Below are positions 57,847 to 64,000 of a stretch of 64,000 bases of DNA, piece by piece. Position 1 is the stretch's first letter, and each line of letters opens with the position of its first letter. Both the position numbers and the translations under genes were made by a program. Source of the DNA: Pseudoxanthomonas sp. GM95 (GTDB lineage Bacteria > Pseudomonadota > Gammaproteobacteria > Xanthomonadales > Xanthomonadaceae); NCBI RefSeq assembly GCF_900109775.1, contig NZ_FOAX01000004.1, forward strand, positions 1 through 64,000. Reading direction: 5' to 3'. Under the pieces are notes generated by a model, which saw nothing but the letters and a program-made list of their open reading frames with translations, was not told the origin of the DNA and ran no database searches.

Positions 57847-57903
57847 GCGCAGATTCTAGACGGGGCGGACCTGTACCGCTGGCAGCGCGGCCCGGCTGTA
57901 CCG

Positions 57904-57931
57904 TTGGCAGCACGCGCCGAAGGCGTATGCT
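57904..57931 (+). promoter_or_regulatory. Predicted promoter of the aminotransferase gene, with direct repeats
   Basis: TTGGCA (57904-57909), 16 bases, TATGCT (57926-57931). The -35 lies in the second of two 16-base repeats (57871-57886 and 57896-57911) that differ at one base and are 25 bases apart. Confidence 0.45.
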
Positions 57932-57963
57932 TGGCCCGTTTTTCGCCCTCATTCCCACGCGCC

Positions 57964-59244
57964 ATGTCCTCCACGCCCAGCAAGCCCCTGCCCACCCGTG
58001 AACGCCTGTCCGAAGTCCGCTATGAAATCCGCGGCGACCTGGCCCGGCGAGCGCGTGAGCTGGAAGGCCAGGGCCGCAAGCTGATCAAGCTCAACATCGG
58101 CAACCCGGGCGCGTTCGGCTTCCGTGCGCCCGAGCACCTGCAACGCGCGATCGCCGACGACATGGGCCGCACCGATCCGTATACCCACCAGCAGGGCCTG
58201 CCGGCCGCGCGTGAAGCCGTCGCCGCGTATTACGCCGCGCGCAACACGCCCGACGCGCACCCGGACCGGGTATTCATCGGCAATGGCGTGTCCGAGCTGA
58301 TCGACCTGTCGCTGCGCGCCCTGCTCAATCCCGGCGACGAAGTCCTGGTGCCCTCGCCCGACTACCCGCTGTGGTCGGCCGCGACGATCCTCAACGACGG
58401 CCGCCCGGTGTACTACCAGTGCAACGCGAGCAACGGCTTCCTGCCCGATCCATCGGAGATGGAAACGCTGGTCTCCAGCCGCACCCGCGCGATCGTACTG
58501 ATCAACCCGAACAACCCGACCGGCGCGACCTATCCGCGCGAGTTGCTCAAGCGCATCGTGGCCATTGCCGCCAAGCATCGCCTGCTGCTGCTGGTCGATG
58601 AGATCTACGACCAGATCCTGTACGACGGCGCCACGTTCGAGCCGCTCGCGCCGCTGGCCGGCGAGGTCCCGTGCATCACCTTCTCCGGCCTGTCCAAGGT
58701 GCATCGCGCCTGCGGCTGGCGCGTGGGCTGGGCGCTGCTGTCCGGCAGTGCCGAGCTGGTCACCCCGTTGCAGCACGCCATGGACCTGCTGGGCGCGCTG
58801 CGCCTGTGCGCCAACGTGCCCGGCCAGTACGCGGTGGAAGCCGCGCTCAACGGCCCGGACACGATCAGCGCGCTGTGCAAGGCTGGCGGCCGCCTGTACG
58901 AAACCCGCCGCGCCGTGGTCGAGGCCTGCGCCGTCAGCGAACACCTGCAGCTGTCGGCACCGGGCGGCGCGCTGTACGCGTTCCCGGCCGTGGTCGGCGA
59001 TGCGGCCAAGGGCTTCGATGACTACGCCTTCGCCCTGGAACTGATGGAAGACGAAGGCGTGCTGGTCGTGCCCGGCTCCAGCTTCAACGTGCCGTATCGC
59101 AACCACTTCCGCGTGACCCTGCTGCCCGATGCGGTGGCCATGCGTGATGTGTTCGCCCGCATCGACCGCGCCCTGGCGCGGCGCGCCGAAGCCAACACCA
59201 AGGTCGTGCCGCTCAAGCCCAAGTCACGCATCGCCGCGGCCTGA
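57964..59244 (+). CDS. alaA: Alanine-type PLP aminotransferase
   Basis: A 426-residue fold type I aminotransferase similar to E. coli AlaA, which makes alanine from pyruvate and glutamate. PLP lysine in SGLSKVHRACGWRVGW (about residue 245), NPNNPTGATY (about 180) and DEIYDQILYDG (about 215). The first 20 residues and the 14-residue C-terminal tail are longer than AlaA. The gene is followed by two more in the same direction. Confidence 0.9.
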   Translation: MSSTPSKPLPTRERLSEVRYEIRGDLARRARELEGQGRKLIKLNIGNPGAFGFRAPEHLQRAIADDMGRTDPYTHQQGLPAAREAVAAYYAARNTPDAHPDRVFIGNGVSELIDLSLRALLNPGDEVLVPSPDYPLWSAATILNDGRPVYYQCNASNGFLPDPSEMETLVSSRTRAIVLINPNNPTGATYPRELLKRIVAIAAKHRLLLLVDEIYDQILYDGATFEPLAPLAGEVPCITFSGLSKVHRACGWRVGWALLSGSAELVTPLQHAMDLLGALRLCANVPGQYAVEAALNGPDTISALCKAGGRLYETRRAVVEACAVSEHLQLSAPGGALYAFPAVVGDAAKGFDDYAFALELMEDEGVLVVPGSSFNVPYRNHFRVTLLPDAVAMRDVFARIDRALARRAEANTKVVPLKPKSRIAAA

Positions 59245-59252
59245 GCACGCCC

Positions 59253-59900
59253 GTGACCGCGGCCCACCTGGTGGCCGGCACCATCGCCCCGCACGGCCTG
59301 CGCTATCTGGCGCTCGGCGATTCCTACACCATCGGGGAAGGCGTCGCCGTCGAAGATCGATGGCCGTTGCAACTCGCGCGCGCCCTGCGCGCCGACGGCA
59401 TCGGACTGGATGATCCGCAGATCATCGCCACCACCGGCTGGACCACCGACGAGCTGCAGGCCGCCATCGACCAGGCCGCGCCCGCGCCGGGCTTCGATCT
59501 GGTGACGCTGCTGATCGGCGTGAACAACCAATATCGCGGGCGATCGCTGGACGAGTACCTGCAGCAGTTCCAGGCACTGCTGGCGCGCAGCATCGCCCTG
59601 GCTGGCGCGCGGCCGCAGCGCGTGATCGTGCTGTCGATCCCGGACTGGGGCGTGACGCCGTTCGCGGCCACCTCCGGGCGCGATCCCAACCGCATCGCGC
59701 GCGAGATCGATGCGTTCAACCAGGAAGCACGCATCGCCTGCCGGCGCGGCGGCGTGGCCTTTGTCGATGTCACGCCTGTCAGTCGCCAGCACGGGGCCGA
59801 GCCTGCGATGCTGGTCGCCGACGGCCTGCATCCTTCCGGCGCGATGTACGCGTTGTGGACCGCATTGGCCTCCCCCGCGGCGCGCAATGCGCTAGCCTGA
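59253..59900 (+). CDS. SGNH/GDSL hydrolase
   Basis: A 215-residue esterase-like protein. The blocks are GDSYTIGEG (I, catalytic Ser), TTGWTTDEL (II), LIGVNNQYRG (III, Asn) and DGLHPSG (V, Asp and His). It has no signal peptide from the GTG start. Substrate unknown; thioesterase or lipase activity is possible. It starts 8 bases after alaA, so it is co-transcribed. Confidence 0.87.
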   Translation: MTAAHLVAGTIAPHGLRYLALGDSYTIGEGVAVEDRWPLQLARALRADGIGLDDPQIIATTGWTTDELQAAIDQAAPAPGFDLVTLLIGVNNQYRGRSLDEYLQQFQALLARSIALAGARPQRVIVLSIPDWGVTPFAATSGRDPNRIAREIDAFNQEARIACRRGGVAFVDVTPVSRQHGAEPAMLVADGLHPSGAMYALWTALASPAARNALA

Positions 59901-59930
59901 CCCCTCCCCGCCGATCGCCGAAGGAACGAC

Positions 59931-60623
59931 GTGAGCGAAGCCATCCGACCCATGCCCCCGCAGCAAGCGCTGGCCATTGCCCGCGCCTTCCTGCCCAAGC
60001 GGCCGTGGGGCAACCGCTACGACTACTACTACACGCGCGCCAAGCTGCGCACCGACCCGCTCTATCCGGGCGTGCTGGCGACGCTGCGCGACACGCCCGG
60101 CCCGATCCTCGACTTGGGCTGCGGCCTGGGCCTGCTGGCCCATGCGCTGCACGCCGATGGCCAACCGCGTGGCTATTACGGCGTGGACATCGACGCCAAC
60201 AAGATCGAACGCGCGCGCCAGATCGCCCGCCGCACCGGCCTGAAGGATGCGCGCTTCGAAGTCGTCGACCTCGGCGCACGCTGGCCCGAGCACACCGGCA
60301 ACGTCGCGATCCTGGACATGCTGCAGTACCTGCCCGACCACGTGCAGGCCGGCATGCTGGCCCACGTCTCGCGCATGCTGATGCCCGGCAACAAGCTGGT
60401 GATCCGCAGCGCGCTCGGCGATGACAGCAGCCGCGGCCGCACCTCGAAGGTCACCGACCTGATGGCCCACTTCGCCGGCTGGATGCAGGAAGTACCCAAG
60501 AGCTATCCGACGCGCGAAATCCTGGAAGGCCATCTTTCCAACGCCGGCCTAAGCGCGACGTTTGCGCCGCTGTATGGCAATACGCCCTTCAACAACTGGC
60601 TGATCGTGGCGGAGCGGCGCTGA
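59931..60623 (+). CDS. Class I SAM-dependent methyltransferase
   Basis: A 230-residue enzyme: motif I ILDLGCGLGLLA (about residue 59), acidic loop YGVDIDANKIERAR (about 80), motif AILDMLQYLPD (about 122). No clue to the substrate beyond a YDYYYTRAKLRTDPLY segment typical of a lipid or polyketide-type methyltransferase group. GTG start, 30 bases after the hydrolase gene. Confidence 0.85.
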   Translation: MSEAIRPMPPQQALAIARAFLPKRPWGNRYDYYYTRAKLRTDPLYPGVLATLRDTPGPILDLGCGLGLLAHALHADGQPRGYYGVDIDANKIERARQIARRTGLKDARFEVVDLGARWPEHTGNVAILDMLQYLPDHVQAGMLAHVSRMLMPGNKLVIRSALGDDSSRGRTSKVTDLMAHFAGWMQEVPKSYPTREILEGHLSNAGLSATFAPLYGNTPFNNWLIVAERR

Positions 60624-60671
60624 AGGCAGTTTTCGACCTGAGTACGTGGGCTGGCAAACGCAGCCCAATCG

Positions 60672-60884
60672 TCATTCGTCCGCTTGACGCTCGGTGAGCA
60701 CGGTCACGACAACCGCACTGCATCGTGCGCAACGCCCTTCGACGAAGACACGTCCGTCCTCCTCGTATTCCACAGGATCGATCAGGCCAAGATCGGCCTG
60801 GACGCAACGATCACACCACGTGTCCTCGCAAACCGCTTCTTGAATCAAGCGATCCCGGACAAAGAAATCCCGTTTGGTCTTCAT
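60672..60884 (-). CDS. Small zinc-ribbon protein
   Basis: A 70-residue protein with two cysteine pairs, CDRC (about 24-27) and CARC (about 52-55), consistent with one zinc ribbon. Its ATG overlaps the stop of the deacetylase by 4 bases, so the two are translationally coupled. Function unknown. Confidence 0.6.
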   Translation of the reverse strand: MKTKRDFFVRDRLIQEAVCEDTWCDRCVQADLGLIDPVEYEEDGRVFVEGRCARCSAVVVTVLTERQADE

Positions 60885-61687
60885 GCGCTGCCCGACGCTT
60901 GAGGAGGCAGCTGGGCGCTCAGACCGCGCTGCTCCACTGCCACCAGCACCCGCCGCAGAATCTCCACGTTGTGTCCATGCGCCGCGCCTTCGTGCAGCAG
61001 CACGATGGCGCCGGGTTTGAGGTCGGGTTCGATCCGCGCCAGCACCTGGTCGGGCGTGCACGACACACCGTCGAAGCCGCGCGCGCTCCAAGCCACGCGG
61101 GTCAGGCCGTGACGGGCCAGGACCGGGCCGATGAAAGGATTGGTGTGGCCGACCACCGAACGGAACCAGCGCGGCGCCGCACCTGCCACCTTGGCCAGGG
61201 TGCGCTGGTTGGCGGCGATCTCGGCTTCCAGCGTGCCTGGACCCAGCCGCCAGAACGCGGTTTGCGGGTGGCTGTCGCTGTGGTTGCCCACGCCGTGACC
61301 GCGGCGGACGATCTCGCGCACCAGCTCCGGCCGGGCGCGGACGCGCTCGCCGACCAGGAAAAACGTCGCCTTGGCGGCGTGGGCGTCCAGCAGGTCCAGG
61401 ATCGGACGCGTGTCGTCGGAGGGGCCGTCATCGATGGTCAGCCAGACCCGCTCCGTCTCGCCCGGCAGGCGCACCAGCGCCGGGCAGAACAGCTGCGAGC
61501 GCGGGTTGAAGGTGGACCACAGCACCGCGCCATGGGTCAAAACCAGCGCCATCAGGCCGAGTTTCCAGCCCGCCAGCCACCACAGCGCGACCACCGCCAC
61601 TTGCGATAGGCCCAACAGCCCCAACCTCAGTCGAGGCATCCGTGGCCCATGATGCTGCGTTGCGCGCGCTTCCATGCCGCACATCAT
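60881..61687 (-). CDS. Polysaccharide deacetylase family protein
   Basis: A 268-residue NodB-fold protein with one or two N-terminal membrane helices (about residues 22-58). Catalytic motifs TIDDGP (about 84, Asp pair) and HSDSHP (about 135, His pair) are intact, so it should remove an acetyl or similar group from a glycan or lipid-linked sugar. The first ATG (61687) is kept; another lies at residue 17. Divergent from the glutaredoxin gene, 47 bases away. Confidence 0.87.
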   Translation of the reverse strand: MMCGMEARATQHHGPRMPRLRLGLLGLSQVAVVALWWLAGWKLGLMALVLTHGAVLWSTFNPRSQLFCPALVRLPGETERVWLTIDDGPSDDTRPILDLLDAHAAKATFFLVGERVRARPELVREIVRRGHGVGNHSDSHPQTAFWRLGPGTLEAEIAANQRTLAKVAGAAPRWFRSVVGHTNPFIGPVLARHGLTRVAWSARGFDGVSCTPDQVLARIEPDLKPGAIVLLHEGAAHGHNVEILRRVLVAVEQRGLSAQLPPQASGSA

Positions 61688-61734
61688 GGCACGCGCGTAA
61701 AATTCCCTTCCTCGCTCACCCGCCGGTACCTGAC

Positions 61735-62664
61735 ATGTCCCTCGATCCCGCCCTGCGTTCGCGCATCGATTCCCTGCTGCAGTCCAACCGCGTGGTGCTG
61801 TTCATGAAGGGACAGCCGACCATGCCGCAGTGCGGCTTCTCGGCCAAGGCGGTCGGCGCGCTGTCCTCGCTGGGCGTGGACTACGCCCACGTCAACGTGC
61901 TGGCCGACCAGGAGATCCGCGAAGGCATCAAGGTCTACGGCGACTGGCCAACCATCCCGCAGCTGTACATCGACGGCGAGCTGGTCGGCGGCAGCGACAT
62001 CATCGAGCAGATGACCAACTCCGGCGAACTGGCCTCGGTGCTGGGCGTCGCCGCGCCGGACCGCACCCCGCCGTCGATCACCGTCACCCCGGCCGCGGCT
62101 GAAATGCTGGCCAACGCGATCGAGGACGCCGGCGCCGGCGCGGCGCTGATCCTGTCGATCGACGCGCAGTTCCAGCCGAACTTCCAGCTGGGCGCGTTTG
62201 ACGCCAAGGCGATCGCGACCGAATCCAACGGCGTGCGCATCCAGTTCGACCTGGCCAGCGCGCGCCGCGCCGAAGGCGTCACCATCGACTGGGTCGACGA
62301 CATCCGCGGCAAGGGCCTGGCCATCGACAACCCCAACGCGCCGCGCGCGGTGAACCAGATGCCGGTCACCGAGGCCGCGACTAAGGTCGCCATGGGCGAA
62401 CTGCTGCTGGTGGACGTGCGCCCGGCCGACGAGCGCGCCATCGCCTCGGTCAACATGCCGTTCAAGACCTTCGACGGCGACGGCCGCGCCGAACTGGAAG
62501 CCCTGCCCAAGGACACCCAGATCGCGTTCCTGTGCCACGCCGGCGGCCGCAGCCATCAGGCGGCCGAGCAGTTCCGCGTGCTGGGCTTCACCAACGTGCA
62601 CAACGTCGCCGGCGGCATCGACGCCTGGTCCACCGACGTGGACCCCAACGTCGCCCGCTACTGA
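61735..62664 (+). CDS. grxD: Monothiol glutaredoxin fused to A-type and rhodanese domains
   Basis: A 309-residue three-domain protein. Residues 1-105 are a Grx4-type monothiol glutaredoxin (CGFS, Cys33), which binds and passes Fe-S clusters with glutathione. Residues about 115-210 resemble an A-type Fe-S carrier (HesB/IscA) but have no cysteine at all. Residues about 222-305 are a rhodanese with the active Cys267 in FLCHAGGRSHQ. Only these two cysteines exist. The ATG at 61735 is the Grx4 start; a terminator follows at 62688. Confidence 0.9.
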   Translation: MSLDPALRSRIDSLLQSNRVVLFMKGQPTMPQCGFSAKAVGALSSLGVDYAHVNVLADQEIREGIKVYGDWPTIPQLYIDGELVGGSDIIEQMTNSGELASVLGVAAPDRTPPSITVTPAAAEMLANAIEDAGAGAALILSIDAQFQPNFQLGAFDAKAIATESNGVRIQFDLASARRAEGVTIDWVDDIRGKGLAIDNPNAPRAVNQMPVTEAATKVAMGELLLVDVRPADERAIASVNMPFKTFDGDGRAELEALPKDTQIAFLCHAGGRSHQAAEQFRVLGFTNVHNVAGGIDAWSTDVDPNVARY

Positions 62665-62687
62665 GCGAAGCACGTCCCGCAGGAATG

Positions 62688-62715
62688 AAAAAGCCGGCCC
62701 GATGGCCGGCTTTTT
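62688..62715. terminator. Rho-independent terminator after grxD, bidirectional
   Basis: AAAAAGCCGGCC (62688-62699), a CGAT loop and GGCCGGCTTTTT (62704-62715). It has T-runs on both strands and serves the convergent DUF924 gene too. Confidence 0.9.
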
Positions 62716-62733
62716 CGTGGGGCGGCCTGCAGC

Positions 62734-63288
62734 CTAGAAGCCGCCGCCGGCGTCCAGCCAGGACTGCTCGTCCGGCGTGTTGACGCGGCCCAGCGAGGCG
62801 TTGCGATGCGGGAAGCGGCCGAAGCGGGTGATCACCTGCTGGTGGGCCAGCGCGTACTTCAGCGTCTCCGGATCACCCAGCGCGGCGAACAGCTCCACCG
62901 AGCGCGCCTGTTCGGCCGCGTCTTCGGCGTGTTCGAATGGCAGGTACAGGAACGGCCGCAGCGTGGCCTCAGTGGCCTGGTCGTGGCCGGCGTCGAGTGA
63001 CTGCAGCGCGTAGCGCAAGGCCAGCCCGTCGGTCGCCCAGGCGTGGCCGGTGTCGCGGAAGCAGTTGCGCGGAAACTGGTCCAACAACAGCAGCAAGGCC
63101 AGCGCGCCTTCGGCCGTCTCCAGCCAGTCCGCGTGTTCGCCGCGTGCGGCGGCGTAGTGATCGGCCAGGAACTGGCTGCGGAAATTGGCATCGAACGACT
63201 CGTTCCGGGCGAACCAGCGCTCAGGCCCGGCCTGGCGCCAGAAGTCCACCACGTCCTGCGGGCGGCTGCGCTTGGGCTTGGCCGTCAT
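62734..63288 (-). CDS. DUF924 family protein
   Basis: A 184-residue helical protein. Typical segments are VVDFWRQAGPERWFARNESFD (short: VDFWRQAGPERWFARNESFD), LLLLDQFPRNCFRDTG near residue 68, PFEHAED near 115, and TRFGRFPHRNASLGR near 155. No activity is established. The ATG at 63288 is preferred to the longer frame by family start. Convergent with grxD. Confidence 0.85.
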   Translation of the reverse strand: MTAKPKRSRPQDVVDFWRQAGPERWFARNESFDANFRSQFLADHYAAARGEHADWLETAEGALALLLLLDQFPRNCFRDTGHAWATDGLALRYALQSLDAGHDQATEATLRPFLYLPFEHAEDAAEQARSVELFAALGDPETLKYALAHQQVITRFGRFPHRNASLGRVNTPDEQSWLDAGGGF

Positions 63289-63636
63289 GCGCGCACCCTC
63301 GGCGTGTTGGCACTGCGGTTGCGGTGGGCTTGCCAAGGCATTGGCATGTCGCAAGTCTCCTGTCGCCAAAGAGCGGCGAGCATAAGTGGCCGGCATGAAC
63401 AGCACGTGCAAGCGCAACGCGGCCGCGCGCAGCGGCGCCTGCGCATGACCGAATCGTCAGCCGGCGCATACGCCTGCGCATGGCGTTTACACGATCTGCG
63501 GCTGCGTTTCTGCCGTGGCGGATCGGTGACAATGCCCGTGGGGAACCACGCGTTGCAGTGCGGTTCGACGCCAGACCGCGGCACGTGCTACACAGCGCGC
63601 GCCAATCAGTAACGCGCACATGCCTGGAGGGGACGC
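63289..63636. other. 348-base intergenic stretch between divergent genes
   Basis: This gap separates the DUF924 gene from degV. I see no gene, repeat or consensus promoter in it, apart from the TGGAGGGG ribosome site before 63637. Confidence 0.4.
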
Positions 63637-64000
63637 ATGCGTATCGGAATCGTGGTGGACTCGGCCTGCGACCTGCCCGCCGACTTCATCGAAAAGAACA
63701 ACATCGTCGTGCTGCCCATCACCGTGCGCATCGGCGAGGCGGTGCTGGCCGACCATCGCGACGAGGAAGCGACGCTGGAATTCCTGCGCGCCCACGTGGC
63801 CGAGCGTGGCCATGAGGCCGAGACCACGCCGTTTTCGGTGGCGCAGATCCGCGATCTGTTCCTGCAGCGGCTGGTGATCGATTACGACCACGTGTTCTGC
63901 CTGACCATCTCCAAGCTTCGCAGCCAGATCCACGACAACGCGATGCAGGCCAGCTTCGCGATCCTCAACGACTACAAGCCGATCCGCCACGCGGCCGGGC
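63637..64000 (+). CDS. DegV family fatty-acid-binding protein (5' part)
   Basis: The first 121 residues of a DegV-type protein, cut off by the right edge. MRIGIVVDSACDLPADFI and the loop LPITVRIGE are typical of the N-terminal domain; DegV/FakB proteins bind a fatty acid. The ribosome site TGGAGGGG lies 6 bases before the ATG. Open to the last base. Confidence 0.85.
   Translation, partial: MRIGIVVDSACDLPADFIEKNNIVVLPITVRIGEAVLADHRDEEATLEFLRAHVAERGHEAETTPFSVAQIRDLFLQRLVIDYDHVFCLTISKLRSQIHDNAMQASFAILNDYKPIRHAAG

Overview
The window is GC-rich, gene-dense bacterial chromosome with little intergenic DNA. Its gene families and local orders (tyrS beside a probable rRNA operon, dut-coaBC-algC, aceB-aceA with a divergent LysR gene, a Grx4-type glutaredoxin fused to a rhodanese, a REP-like hairpin repeat) suggest a gammaproteobacterium of the family Lysobacteraceae (Xanthomonadaceae), near Stenotrophomonas, Pseudoxanthomonas or Xanthomonas. 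The species cannot be read from the sequence. No tRNA gene, prophage, insertion sequence or CRISPR array was seen.

Layout. 1-250: two tandem promoters pointing left off the edge, probably of an rRNA operon, and the tyrS terminator. 257-4250: tyrS, an M23 murein peptidase and anmK (wall turnover and recycling). 4275-9722: D-lactate dehydrogenase and glyoxalase I (methylglyoxal to D-lactate to quinone), then an SDR, a GMC flavoprotein and a Tat-exported small subunit. 9984-19026: small ribbon-helix-helix proteins, ampG, xthA, pyrE, a coiled-coil envelope protein, membrane-anchored algC, dut, coaBC and radC. 19130-28337: argS, a SPOR-domain protein, ydfG, a tandem pair of acyltransferase-3 genes, and divergent speA/speE (arginine decarboxylase, spermidine synthase) with a REP-like inverted repeat in the speE leader. 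28599-36331: glpQ, a TonB-dependent receptor, a PH/SHOCT protein, a RIO-like kinase, ubiK, comM and a GFA protein.

36343-50774 is the most distinctive part. Two paralogous leftward operons lie on either side of one LysR gene. Operon A is kdgD1, 2-oxoglutarate semialdehyde dehydrogenase, an OprO/P-type porin, an MFS carrier, garD and a hydroxyacid dehydrogenase; together these give galactarate uptake and conversion to 2-oxoglutarate. Operon B is kdgD2, a porin-leader relic, an MFS carrier, an FAA hydrolase, an SDR and a second hydroxyacid dehydrogenase. The two kdgD coding regions differ at about 26 of 918 positions, while their leaders have diverged except for a few conserved palindromic blocks.

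51326-64000: a hypothetical gene, the glyoxylate bypass (aceA, aceB) with a divergent LysR regulator and a clear T-N11-A operator, a four-repeat membrane protein, rsgA, an alanine-type aminotransferase, an SGNH hydrolase, a methyltransferase, a polysaccharide deacetylase coupled to a zinc-ribbon protein, a three-domain glutaredoxin, a DUF924 protein and the start of a DegV gene cut by the right edge.

Starts were moved from the longest open frame where a ribosome-binding site, an overlap with the previous stop, or family length favoured an internal codon. Functions come from family knowledge and visible motifs; no database search was made.
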